Positions 20,072-30,758 of a stretch of DNA of 64,000 nt are shown here, in pieces; within the stretch, counting starts at the first letter, position 1, and the number at the start of each line of letters is the position of its first letter. The stretch lies in NCBI GenBank assembly GCA_014529385.2, contig CM043942.1:129001-193000 (forward strand). The letters are read 5' to 3'. The position numbers and the translations under genes are program-made. The notes under the pieces were generated by a model that was given only the letters and a program-made list of their open reading frames with translations, had not been told where the DNA came from and searched no databases. This DNA comes from Adiantum capillus-veneris. Its lineage: Eukaryota; Streptophyta; Polypodiopsida; Polypodiales; Pteridaceae.

Positions 20072-21243
20072 TTACATTACTGTCAGCAAGGGCTGAGCAG
20101 AATCTTCCACAAACACTACATCCTGTGAAACCAGAATACGTTTTGTTTGCGGATGATACAACCTGTAACCTTTGCTTTCAGCACTATAACCAACAAAAAT
20201 ACATTTGACAGCCTTATCATCCAATTTTTTGCGCTGCACTTGTGGCACCAAAGCATATGCGAAACAGCCAAAAACACGCATGTGCTAAATAGAAGGCTTT
20301 CTATCATGCCATGCTTCATATGGAGTAATAGACTGCAAAGCTTTTGTAGGACACCTGTTAAGTACATAAGTGGCACACATAATGGCCTCAAGCCAAAAAG
20401 AATGCAGCAAAGCTTGACTTTTGACCATACATCGTGCCATTTCCGTCAGTGACCTGTTTTTCCTCTCAGCAACACCATTTTGCTGAGGTGTATAAGGCAC
20501 TGTACATTGGTGTTTTATCCCACGACTAGCCAGAAATGCATTAAATTCATGAGACATATACTCTCCCCCTCGATCAGAACGGAGGGTGCCCATAGTACAT
20601 TTCGAGACATTTTCAGCCATAGCCAAAAATTGTTTGAAGCACATAAAAACTTCAGACTTCGCTTTAAGCGGAAATACCCATGCATGCCTGGAGTAATCAT
20701 CAATGAAAGTCACGAAGTACAGGTAATTGCCCAAGGACGAAGTTTGCATGGGCCCACAAACATCACTATGCACAAGCTGCAACCTGCATGTGGCCCGAAC
20801 TGAACCATCCTTTGGAAACTTAGAACGCTGCATCTACCCAAAATACAGCCTTCACAAACATGTTTGACAGGTGCTTCAAGAGGTGGCAAAGAAGCAACCA
20901 TATCAGATTTCTGCAAACGTAGCAAACTGGCAAAATTCAGATGACCAAAACGTGCATGCCAAAGTTTTGCATCTGAAATAGCCCTTGAATCTGCAACAGC
21001 ATTTGCAAAATTTTGTCCACACTTGTCATACAAAGTGAGCTTACACAACCCACGGCACAAAAGCACAGATGCAACAATTTCATCACCAAAACTGAGATCA
21101 TGAACTGTACATCTGTCATCCACAAATTTGACTACAAGTCCAAGTCTAGCAAGTGCGGATACAGACAAGAGATTCTTCTTGATCCTAGGTACATAAAGTG
21201 CATCAACAAGTGTGAAGGAAATGCCATTAGCAGCAGTGAGCAC
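20072..21243 (-). pseudogene. Copia GAG-pre-integrase and integrase
   Basis: From 21243 the protein reads through the retropepsin C-terminus ('VPRIKKNLLSVSALA') into the HHCC zinc domain ('LWHARFGHLNF' and 'CEGCILG'). A single-base frame change near 20835 leads to the catalytic core: 'LVHSDVCGPM' (Asp), 'TLRSDRGGEYMS' (Asp) and 'TPQQNGVAERKNRSL' (Glu), so DDE is intact. A TAG at 20285-20287 precedes the C-terminal part ('MRVFGCFAYALVP', 'CIFVGYS'), which ends at a TAA at 20072. Inserts element cDNA into chromatin when active. Confidence 0.9.
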
Positions 21244-21258
21244 AATCTTTCCAACTCC

Positions 21259-22478
21259 CTAAACTAGATAAGAGGCGTTGTTGGCACAAGTGACTGAATT
21301 CCCATGAGGGACAGACTCAAGAGAGGTAAACAATTCACGATGTGAGGTAATGTGCTTTGTAGCACCACTGTCGAAATACCACACATGTAAATCTGCAGCA
21401 ACTGACAAGCATGCATCATGGACAGCAGGATTGTAAGTGTACTCTGCGCTAAAAGCCCATTCTGCATCGACATCAGCAACACAGTCTCCTTTCACAGAAG
21501 ACTCAACAATCGGTGCATTTGTAGTGGAACCAGCATTTGCAGTGGAACCACCCTCTTTCTTCTTAGCCTCTTTGGCCTTCAACTTAGGACACGACTTGAT
21601 CAAGTTATCATTGGCTTTACAATAATGGCAACGCATCTTCTTTTTGCCCTTATCACCAGAATTGCCAGACGAAATACTGCCAGCAGAAGCATTAGGAACA
21701 GAATTTTTGCCACTCACAGCAGAACCATAAGAAGTGGCTGCATTACTCTTACCACCCTTTCTTTGAGAAGCAATAAAAGCCTGTTCAACTGCACGCTACC
21801 TAGTCCTGTTTTTTGTAGAAAGTGACTCTTGCAACAACAATGTGCATAATGCATCAAACTTGACAACTTCAGGATTTCCTTGGGTCATCAGTCTCCAAGT
21901 ACTAGCAAAAGTCTGGTAGGAATCTAGTAAGGCATCAAGAACAGTCTACACAAGGGAACTGTCTGAAATGACTTCACCTGCAGAAATAAGCTGCTCATTG
22001 ATATCCTTGACACTAGCAAGGAAAGTGTCCATATCATCTTCCTTATGCATAATCTTCGACTCCAGCTCTTTATGCAGCAAAGCAATTTTAGCCTCATTGC
22101 GGCTTGCATAAAGACCTGCTAAAATATCCCAAGCCTGTTTTGCAGATTTTGTTGAACGGATGTGAGGAACAATGGTGCGCTTCATAGAAAACGCAATAAA
22201 TGCATGAGCCTGCGCATCCTTAACATCCCAAAGAGCTTGTTCTGTCGTAGGCAAAACAACTCTAACAGCTGCAATCCTTGCAGCAAGACCTGCAACATCC
22301 TCAACATCGCCTACATCCTCAGAACCAGGACGTACATCAATGCCCTGCACAATGTTCCAGACACCCTTTGACACAAGAACATGTTGCATCATATAGCCCA
22401 CATAGGGTAGTTGTCCCCATCCAACCTGTCCTCAATAGCAAACATCTTGAACACATATGTGTTGTTGTTGTCAGCCAT
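21259..22478 (-). pseudogene. Copia gag and protease
   Basis: The likely start is the ATG at 22478 ('MADNNNTYVFKMFAIEDRLDG'-like N-terminus), followed by a frame change near 22400. The gag domain is of the UBN2/Retrotran_gag type ('AFIAFSMKRTIVPHI', 'AKQAWDILAGLYAS'). TAG stops lie at 21946 and 21796. The zinc knuckle at about 21580-21630 reads CHYCKANDNLIKSC, so the knuckle His is Asn. The protease active site 'WYFDSGATKHIT' is intact at about 21350-21390. A TAG at 21259 ends the frame. All three stops are TAG at positions where CAG would be plausible. Confidence 0.9.
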
Positions 22479-22826
22479 GGTAAACGCTGCACCTGATGTG
22501 AAAACTACCCGAAAATAGGAGAAACGGAGCGGGAACAACCTGTGCTATATAGCACAAACCGTAGAAGACTATAAGGCACCTGTTATGAAAAAAACGGCAC
22601 TGACAGAAATTCTGCACAAAATGACGAAATCGCCTGTGCAGTACTTCCTGTAGTGGAAACGGAGGCCGGAATGAGTCCAAATCAAAATTCTGAGCAGACC
22701 AAGCTCTTCGAGCTTACCCAAAATTTTTGTCAACCTGCGAACGCTCGCCAAAGCTCACTGAAATCGCAGAAAATGAGCAGGCGTGTGCTGGAGCAGCTGG
22801 TGACTAAGCCCGGGAGGACGTGACCT

Positions 22827-22838
22827 GCTCTGATACCA
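22827..22838 (-). promoter_or_regulatory. Copia primer binding site (Met)
   Basis: Minus strand TGGTATCAGAGC, a perfect initiator-tRNA-Met complement, starting two bases inside the 5' LTR. Confidence 0.95.
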
Positions 22839-22840
22839 AT

Positions 22841-23067
22841 TGTTGGAATTAGGGTTGCAAATAAACACACACAGCTTGGAGAAGATGAAGGAATCTCAAG
22901 GCACACAATAGAGAGTGTGTTACTTAGTGTGCAATGGAAAGATAGATAGCCCTAGAGTGATGGGCGTATATACAATGCACGGGGGAAAAAACCTCCTAAA
23001 GAGGGAAAAAATGCCCCGGCGGTCCTAGTGTGTTCACACACATCACTACCACATGTATATGGTAACA
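22841..23067 (-). repeat. Copia 5' LTR
   Basis: 227 bp partner of 17930-18155, with the same termini, followed by the TGTTG target duplication. Confidence 0.95.
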
Positions 23068-23072
23068 TGTTG

Positions 23073-23721
23073 GAAGTTTCCAATCGATCCAGATTCCATT
23101 AGAGTCTACAGACAAATGCTTCTATGAAGATCATCAGGGACAAAAGTTTCAGTTGATCTCCACAAGTCAAAGTCAAAAGCCGATAAATCCAGTAGTGTTC
23201 AAACAGATACATGTGATCAAGCTCACATATGCATATCAAGATGCACATGGTAACGAATATCAACAAGATCATGACCTTGTACAAACCCATATGTATGGCT
23301 CACCGACTGAAGTCAAGGACTATCTGAAGATGATGCAAAGCCTCAAGCTACCAGAACAGGTGACAAAAAAGTCAAAGTCAATGAAAGCTAAAGTCGAAAA
23401 ATCTACACAAAGGTTACCACCAAAATCTCCTCTGAAGAGATAAATGTTGCCAGACAGTACAATGGATCTTTGAAGGTCAAACGTTACTCAGATGCAGGTA
23501 GACAATGCTCAACAATTGCATACAAAAAGTGCAATATTAGAGCCAATGGAGCCGACATCAATGAAAGCAGGTGGTCAAAGCAAAGAAAATGCAGACAAAG
23601 CTGAACCAAAGAACACTGCCATAGTAGAATCAAGTGCAACATTGTTGGTGAAAACGAAGAAAAGCTATCAAGAGAATTAAAGATAGATTTTAAGTTAGAC
23701 AAGAACCTCATGTCCTTTCGC
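23073..23721 (+). pseudogene. Tat-C repeat protein, segment 2
   Basis: Continues the Tat-C protein after the copia insertion. 'STDKCFYEDHQGQKFQL' and, 60 residues on, 'LTYAYQDAHGNEYQQ' are two more YxDxxGxxY motifs, giving a third domain copy. A basic tail ends with a stop at 23441-23443. A further frame (about 23480-23715) runs through 'ELKIDFKLDKNLMSF' up to the insertion site of the next element, and its reading appears to continue at 34190. No known family recognised. Confidence 0.55.
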
Positions 23722-24461
23722 TGTGAGGTCCCCAACTCCGAGAAGATTGGGACGACTTGATAGATAGCCTTCCTTTATTCTCCTTTTCTATTGACGACAC
23801 CGTACTCCATTTCCACGAAGTAAAGATACAAGCAACAGAAGAAAGGAAGTCCTCTATCAATTGTTTACGTGGTTATAAGGGTCATACGCCACAAGCTAGG
23901 TCGATAAATCTAAGATTCCAATGAAAGCTGTTTCCTAACATAAAGATAAAATCCCATTGACATATTTATAATTCATAAACAACGCCTTTTTACCCACGTT
24001 TAAGAGGCACTACTGATATCCATAAACCATAAATATGATACGAGACTTAGTCTAAACTAACCATTAATCTTGTGGGCACGTAGATTTGGGGCATCTCGAC
24101 TCTTGATACAATGAGTCTCTAATTTCACTTCTCTTAATAAGAGGGAGTGGGGAGTTTCTCGACTAATCGAGACCACCCATCCTTGACTAGCAACCTGAGC
24201 CAGCCCCCTTTTTCCACCCCACACTCACACTTTTTACCACATTGTTTAACATATACAAACAGTCTTCCTTAATTAATTCCAAACACAGGTTCTTTTATAC
24301 AGCCCTTCAAACAATACCAAATCAATTCAAACAACGCCTAATGAAGACAGCCCTATTATTCAACAAGAATAGCTTTTCCAATTTCTCATGAGTTGCCGCT
24401 ACCCGTCGACTTTCTCTGTCTAACCAACGGGGCCTTTGCAAAGGATTTATTCGCTAACAGC
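23722..24461 (-). repeat. TRG-1 LTR-A, left part
   Basis: Matches 32109-32840 with scattered changes. It is cut at 24461 by TRG-2 and resumes at 29320. No gene in it. Confidence 0.9.
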
Positions 24462-25599
24462 TGTCAGGAGTTTTTTGGAGCAAGGGATTGTGCATATGTA
24501 CATATACAGGCATGGTGCATCAAATAAAGGATTCCCCATTTTCGAGAGCCCTGTGGTTACGTGGGGCCCACATGTGTACAGGTAGGACAGGGTGTACATA
24601 GTGCATCAATCTTCACTATTACCAGTACCGGTGTGTTTTTTCTACAATAATGAGGAGTTGGTAGCGCGTAAAAATTCTCAAGGAAGCTATCCGCGGGCCG
24701 ACGACATGAGGTAAGCAGGTGCGTCAGATGGCATCTAGTGGCGTCAGGATGTCGAATGGGGTCAATACTTGCACGCGGAGAAGTACGGACACAATGTGGG
24801 TGTTTTCTTGTGAGAGTTATGCAAAAAGTTCATCATTAGGACCATTTTTTGGGGCCACTTCACGTGGTTGCGAGACGCATTATTGAAAAGAAATGAGTGC
24901 CAGGTGTGCGGATGATGCAAAAAGGTGACAACTATGCACTGCGAGGTCAGTTTTTGGCCTGTTCGGGGTCCGTTTGAGGTCATCTAAAAGGCCAAGGGTG
25001 CCCAACTAATAAAGCTAAGTGTGGAAACTGAAAAAACAGAGAGAAGACCAGAAAAAACATGGAGAAGAGAGGAGGAACAGCCGCAGGTGTGTTTTTGCTC
25101 ATTTTGGAGCCTGTTTTGGCCGAAAACTGCTCATCCGAGGTCGGATTTGAGCACTTTGACATTGTAGACTAGGGTTTTGGGCCGTTCCGGACGCGATGGT
25201 GCTGTTCATTTTGCCAAATTCCTCACTCTTTTCCTGCTATTTTTCTATGTAAGTTTCTCCTATGAGCGAAGTTTCTGCTCTAGTTTGTGATTGTATCTGG
25301 CTTATTTTACCCATATTGTGTGAGCTATTTGCCCCATTGGTGTTGGCCCAAGCTCAATTGTATCTAATTATCATAATTTCCTCTCTTTTGAGCTGAGTTT
25401 TTTGGGTGTGTGTGTGTGTGTGTCTGTGTGGAGTGGGCAAGTGGATAGTCTCTCTTCTCTCATTCCAGAGGTGTGTTCCCTGTCTCGGCCAGGTGTGTTG
25501 TGTAAGCCGAGTGGTGCCCCATAGTGTGTGTGTATATCCCTCCAAGAGTGTGTGTCGGGTCATTATAGAGGCGTTGTGTGTGTTTTCATCCCGCTCACA
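24462..25599 (+). repeat. TRG-2 5' LTR
   Basis: 1138 bp, TG...CA. It contains an interrupted GT microsatellite (25406-25430). The other copy is at 28185-29319. Confidence 0.9.
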
Positions 25600-25674
25600 T
25601 TATTTTGGTTCCCCCACTGAGTATCTTCTTCGAGTACCTTCTGCTTCGAGCTTCAAGCTTCGAGATTCGGGATT

Positions 25675-25735
25675 ACAGGTTGCAGGTTACAGGGACAGGT
25701 ACAGGTACAGGTGATTCACACAGGTACAGGTAGCT
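25675..25735 (+). repeat. ACAGGT hexamer repeat
   Basis: Tandem ACAGGT units, partly spaced, in the TRG-2 leader just inside the 5' LTR. There is no gene between the LTR and the gag start at 26644; a short upstream frame (about 26325-26417) is the only other ORF of note. Confidence 0.7.
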
Positions 25736-26643
25736 GGAGTACAGTGATATACTAGCATTGGTGTCACTTGCAGTTGTTGTGGGTATGCATCACTTGGTGC
25801 CTGTTTGAGTGCATTTTCTATTGGATTGTACGTTACTTGTGGAAACTTCCATGGTACGCCTTTGTGGAGCCATATATGGTTTTATTTGGCATTCCCAGCC
25901 ATTTCTGAGACTTGGTCTGAAAGATAGTCATTTCTGAGACTTGACTATACGTGATTTGCATTAGCCTCTGTGTGAGGGTCGATAGCGTGAGGTTTTATTG
26001 AGTTGGGGGATTCTCAAATGTGGAGATCCTTTCGGTGATACAGGTAGCTGGAGCACCCTTTTCGTGACCTCGCCATAGGCTATGTACTAGTGAGTCCTAC
26101 TTGATGCTCGGGTTCTATTGTTGACAGTTTATGCATACATATACAGTCTATATTTTGGGTTCCTACTGCTCTATTTTTGGGGAAACTCTGCCAAAATTTT
26201 TCCAAGTTATGATGGCTGGTTTTTTGGTCTTTTAAGGCATTTATGCTGTTATGCTACTGAAATTTTGGCAAAATCAGAGGATAAGACAAGTGTGCCTTCT
26301 TGGGAGCTGCATGGTTGGCTTTAATGGATGATCAAAATGGCCCTCAATTCACTCCTTTTCATTTAACTCAAAGAATCCAGATTAATGTTCATGTGTCCAG
26401 GAAGATCTTTTTCTAGAAGCGCCTAGTCTTTATGTTCGGGCCAAAAAGATTAAGAGAGATACTGGAATGTCCTTTGCCTGTTGTAATTCCGATGATCAAC
26501 TATGAAAACTCATTTGATGTGCATGTGTTTGTCCATATCTAAAGCTGAGCTCCATTGAAGTTTCTGGGGATTGGGTAGTGAAAAGTTTTGGGTTCTTGCA
26601 CGTGTGTTCGAAGAGGTTCTTAAAGCATTAAACTTGGGTAGCC

Positions 26644-28134
26644 ATGGCTTTCTCTTATCCGGAATTCCATGGAAGAAGTGGTGAAGATGCAGAAGACTTT
26701 CTGGAGCAAGTCAAGGTGGCATGCATAAGCAACAATATGTGTGATGAGGACAATATTTTGAGGCTATTTGGATTGATTTTGAAAGATGAGGCCCGTGTTT
26801 GGTTCATGGATTTGGAAGCTAAAGAAGCAGTGGCTTCTTCTTATGGTTTGAGTCTTGACAAGTTTATAGAAGCTTTTTTAGAGCGTTTCCAGGTTTTTGA
26901 AGATGCAAATGCAGTATGGAATGAACTCAATGCTCTTAAGCAAGGTTCTTGTCAAGGTGTTGATGCCTATGTACAAGGTTTTGCAGATTTATGGACTCAC
27001 TGGTGTGTTGCTCTTAAGGATGAGACCCCCCCTTGTTCATTGAAGAGAAGTTCTTTTGTTGATGGTTTGTCACCTTGGTTGTGGTTCGAGGTTGAGTTGA
27101 AGACGCCCGAGTCTTTTGAAGATGCAGTATGCATTGCAAAGCACAAGGAATGGAAGTTTAAGCGTCTTGAGGAACATGGTATCAGTACAGGTATGCATGT
27201 GCAAGATGGATTTGACATTGAAGATGAAGTTAAGCCTAAGCAGGTGAAAAGTAGCCTATCCTATGATGTTTCTCGTTTCTTCCCAAGGTCTATTGTGAAG
27301 CGTAAAGAGGTCTTGCAGGTTGACAGGTTTATGGAAGAGCCTAAAGAGGCGAGTAATGCTTTGGATACAGGATTGAAAAGTCTTGAAGAGGATGCATTGG
27401 CTACTTGTGTACCTTGTGATTCTGGGTGTGAGTGTGAGGTCGAGGTTATTGATGATGAGCACCTATCTTTGGATACTAGTTCCTTGGAAATTAGGGAAGA
27501 GGGAAAGGTTGAGAGCCATTTTGTGGATTTGTTGGATGTGGAGCCTGTTTTGAAGCCATATGTTGATGGATGTGCAGTGATTGAATCGATTTGTGAGCAT
27601 GATTGTGGTTTAGAGCAGGGATCTGTATTCTTGGAGATTGATGAACCCATGCTAGAAGTTATGGATAGTGGTGATAGCCATGATTATGATGTGGATGAAG
27701 TTATGTGTGATGATGAGTATGCTTATGATGATGAGATGGGGTTTGGCATATATGAGTCCAATCTCAGCTATGTGGATGCCTATGCTAGGGATATGTGTGC
27801 TGCGGGGATACTTTTGTGCTTTGGATATCAACAACTTTACCTTCACAAAATGATTTTAGCTACTTGGGTGAATGATTTGCAGGTTGTTGCTATGGCTGGT
27901 GAAGCCAAGATGCCAGGTGATGAGTCACTTGAGTTGTCTCTATCGGTTGGGTTAAATGTGGCATGCAATATTTATGCTTTTGGAACTCCAGACAAGGCGG
28001 ATGTGTTAGTTGGATATGCCTATGGTGCATTTTGGTTGATTGTTGACAAATGTAGGTGTGGTGTTATGATGCTTCTTCTGAATCACGCAATATGCCTTTG
28101 GCCTTTTGATCCAGGTGGAATGAGCATCTACTAG
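26644..28134 (+). CDS. TRG-2 gag protein (intact)
   Basis: An uninterrupted 496-codon frame, the longest intact frame in the window. Residues 1-185 are a typical Ty3/gypsy gag domain: an opening 'YPEFHGRSGEDAEDFLEQ', then 'VWFMDLEA', 'FIEAFLERFQ', 'LNALKQGSCQGVDAYVQGFADLW' and 'FVDGLSPWLWFEVEL'. Gag proteins form the virus-like particle that packages element RNA. The rest (about 190-496) is acidic (Asp/Glu-rich) and less conserved. There is no CCHC knuckle, protease or pol. The ATG at 26644 is chosen because the gag domain starts right after it. The stop is followed by a purine tract and the 3' LTR. Intactness and similar LTRs suggest recent mobility with help from another element. Confidence 0.85.
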   Translation: MAFSYPEFHGRSGEDAEDFLEQVKVACISNNMCDEDNILRLFGLILKDEARVWFMDLEAKEAVASSYGLSLDKFIEAFLERFQVFEDANAVWNELNALKQGSCQGVDAYVQGFADLWTHWCVALKDETPPCSLKRSSFVDGLSPWLWFEVELKTPESFEDAVCIAKHKEWKFKRLEEHGISTGMHVQDGFDIEDEVKPKQVKSSLSYDVSRFFPRSIVKRKEVLQVDRFMEEPKEASNALDTGLKSLEEDALATCVPCDSGCECEVEVIDDEHLSLDTSSLEIREEGKVESHFVDLLDVEPVLKPYVDGCAVIESICEHDCGLEQGSVFLEIDEPMLEVMDSGDSHDYDVDEVMCDDEYAYDDEMGFGIYESNLSYVDAYARDMCAAGILLCFGYQQLYLHKMILATWVNDLQVVAMAGEAKMPGDESLELSLSVGLNVACNIYAFGTPDKADVLVGYAYGAFWLIVDKCRCGVMMLLLNHAICLWPFDPGGMSIY

Positions 28135-28162
28135 TGCTGCTGCTGCGCATGAATGCTCTAGC

Positions 28163-28184
28163 AGGCTAGGGGGTGGGCAAATTA
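28163..28184 (+). promoter_or_regulatory. TRG-2 polypurine tract region
   Basis: AGGCTAGGGGGTGGGCAAATTA abuts the 3' LTR at 28185. The purine run is interrupted, but its position is right. Confidence 0.6.
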
Positions 28185-29319
28185 TGTCAGGAGTTTTTTG
28201 GAGCAAGGGATTGCGCATATGTACATATACATGCATGGTGCATCAAATAAAGGATTCCCCATTTTCGAGAGCCCTGTGGTTACGTGGGGCCCACATGTGT
28301 ACAGGTAGGACAGAGTGTACATAGTGCATCGATCTTCACTATTACCAGTGCCAGTGTGTTTTTTCTACAATAATGAGGATTTGGTAGCACGTAAAACTTC
28401 TTGAGAAAGCTATCCGCGGGCCGACGACATGAGGTAAGTAGGTGCGTCAGATGGCATCTAGTGGCGTCAGGACGTCGAATGGGGTCAATACTTACACGCG
28501 GAGAAGTACGGACACAACGTGAGTGTTTTCTTGTGAGAGTTATGCAAAAAGGTCATCATTAGGACCATTTTTTGGGGCCACTTCACGTGGTTGCGAGACG
28601 TATTATTGAAAAGAAATGAGTGCCAGGTGTGCGGATGATGCATAAAGGTGACAACTATGCACTGCGAGGTCAGTTTTTGGCCTGTTCGGGGTCCGTTTGA
28701 GGTCATCTAAAAGGCCAAGGGTACCCAACTAATAAAGCTAAGTGTGGGAACTGAAAAAACAGAGAGAAGACCAGAAAAAACGTGGAGAAGAGAGGAGGAA
28801 CAGCCGCAGGTGTGTTTTTGCTCATTTTGGAGCCTGTTTTGGCCGAAAACTGCTCATCCGAGGTCAGATTTGAGCACTTTGACATTGTAGACTGGGGTTT
28901 TGGGCCGTTCCGGACGCGATGGCGCTGTCCATTTTTCCAAATTCCTCACTCTTTTCCTGCTATTTTTCTGTGTAAATTTCTCCTATGAGCGAAGTTTCTG
29001 CTCTAGTTTGTGATTGTATCTGGCTTATTTTACCTATATTGTGTGAGTTATTTGCCCCATTGGTGTTGTCCCAAGCTCAATTGTATCTAAAGATCAGAAA
29101 TTCTCCTCTTTTGAGCTGATTTTTTTGGGTGTGTGTGTGTGTGTGTGTGGAGTGGGCAAGTGGATAGTATCTCTCGTCTCACTCCGGAGGTGTGTTCCCT
29201 GTCTCGGCCAGGTGTGTTGTGTAAGCCGAGTGGTGTCCCATAGTGTGTGTGTGTGTATATCCTTCCAAGAGTGTGTGTCGGGTCGTTATAGAGGCGTGTG
29301 TGTTTTCATCCCGCTCACA
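28185..29319 (+). repeat. TRG-2 3' LTR
   Basis: 1135 bp partner of 24462-25599. The GT microsatellite differs slightly in length. Confidence 0.9.
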
Positions 29320-30284
29320 CCGCGAATTGTGCAACCTTCCCATCTTGCTAACCGCGAGGCATCCCGCTACCCGTGAGGCATCTTGCTAAACGTCAGGCAT
29401 CCCGATACCCCGAGGCGTCTTGCTAAACGCCAGGCATCTTGCTACCCGCGAGGCATCCCGCTACCCACGAGGAACAAAAGAAAGCCGATAACCTCAACTT
29501 AATCTCTGCTAACCGCGAAATCATCTTGCTACGTGTGAGGAACAAGTATATTATTTCAACAATTCTTCTCTTTAGATGATTCTTCAAACATGATCAAACA
29601 ATTCTTCATATGGATCAAAATCCACTTATCAAACAATACCAATTTGTTAAACAATAACAATTCAACAAACAGTGACAATTTATCAAACAGTCATTTCTCT
29701 AATCTATGAAAACCTATGCTTGTTTCTTGTGATAAATCACGTTCCTTGGAGAGTTTAAGGGGTTCCCTATGCTTAGCTTCTCAAGTCATCGTGAATAGCA
29801 ATGCAGAATTATAAATTTGTCTTACCGGATTAGCGACATGTTAGATTACCTCCCGTGTTTGAGATTGGATGGCTTCGATTTCTTTCGCAACCAATACCTC
29901 CGCTTGAGCAACATTTTGTTTAGTTGATGCCTTCCTTTGCACCTTCCTTGGAGGTAGAGCGAATGAGCATCCTTGAGCTTTGAGTCACTCGCTTCGGGAC
30001 CATCGTATCGATGTAGAGAAGAGAGAAAGAGAGAAAGAGAACTCAAGAATCCGAAGGGCAACACGACGATGGTAGAAAAAGACTTGGAGATGGAGATGGT
30101 TTGAAGGTAAGAGCTTGAGCGAGAAAGGTTAAGAGAGAGAAGGTAACTCCGACGTCGATGTAAGAGAGCTTCCGCTTCTGAGAGTGTGTGTCTGCGCCTT
30201 GAAAGTGAGGGGAGAGAGGTCTTTATATAAGCTCTCAAGGCTAAATAAGAATAGAGGGATAAGTTTGCGTACGTTCACGGCTCC

Positions 30285-30333
<49 letters not shown>

Positions 30334-30689
30334 GAGACACGGATTTTGATGCATAATTTCGGCTCTCCAATTTTAGAAGAAGCTTGGGCTCCAAGACAAG
30401 AACTCTAAATTAAGCTCTTCCTCTCTTTCTTTCATAAAAGTACTCCTCCTCTCCTAAAATTACTCTCTCTTTCCTAAAGGGTCAACTCTTATCTTCAATG
30501 CAATCTTGAGGCTCATGTTTCTCATTAACCTATTGTTTTCAAGTGAATAAGGGTCATAACTAATAGTTCTAAAACGTGATTTTTTATCCAATCGTTCCAT
30601 TAGAATGCTCTTAGACTTAATAAAATGCAAACCTCAATTATTTGCAAAGTAAATGAAATACTTTTATTGAAAATGTTGGGTACATTACA
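29320..30689 (-). repeat. TRG-1 LTR-A, right part
   Basis: Continues LTR-A after TRG-2. It includes a 20-bp minisatellite (29330-29475) and an AT/poly-T tract (30290-30333) that LTR-B lacks. It ends at ATTACA 30689, next to the minus-strand polypurine tract (30690-30705). No credible gene; open frames here are incidental. Confidence 0.85.
29330..29475 (+). repeat. CGAGGCATCCCGCTACC minisatellite
   Basis: About seven imperfect 18-20 bp units such as GCGAGGCATCTTGCTAACC. The same array, with a different unit composition, is in LTR-B at 32855-32990. Confidence 0.8.
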
Positions 30690-30758
30690 ATCTCCCCAAC
30701 TTAGGGATTCGAGATGTCCTCATCTTGAGAAAAAGTGAGGTAACTCCTACCCTAATTA

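Larger units (their letters stand above)
17930..23067 (-). mobile_element. Nearly complete Ty1/copia element
   Basis: Two 226-227 bp LTRs in direct orientation, each starting TGTTGGAATT and ending GGTAACA, are flanked by TGTTG at 17925-17929 and 23068-23072. The internal order on the minus strand is primer site, gag, protease, integrase, RT and RNase H, that is copia order. By eye the LTRs differ at about a dozen positions, so the insertion is not recent but is younger than its host Tat-C. Only point stops and a few single-base indels disrupt the polyprotein. Confidence 0.95.
24462..29319 (+). mobile_element. Gag-only LTR element (TRG-2), youngest insertion
   Basis: LTRs of 1138 bp (24462-25599) and 1135 bp (28185-29319), both TGTCAGG...CTCACA and very similar by eye, enclose an internal region of about 2.6 kb with one intact gag-type frame and no pol. 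It sits inside LTR-A of TRG-1 (the uninterrupted version is at about 32830-32845). Flanking CAGC and CCGC may be a four-base duplication with one change. Plus orientation, opposite to its host. Confidence 0.9.

Noticed and set aside
26997-27846. Several minus-strand frames opposite TRG-2 gag
   Set aside because: They are antisense shadows of the intact gag frame.
29846-30238. 130-codon minus-strand frame
   Set aside because: It lies entirely inside the TRG-1 LTR and is not kept in the second LTR copy.
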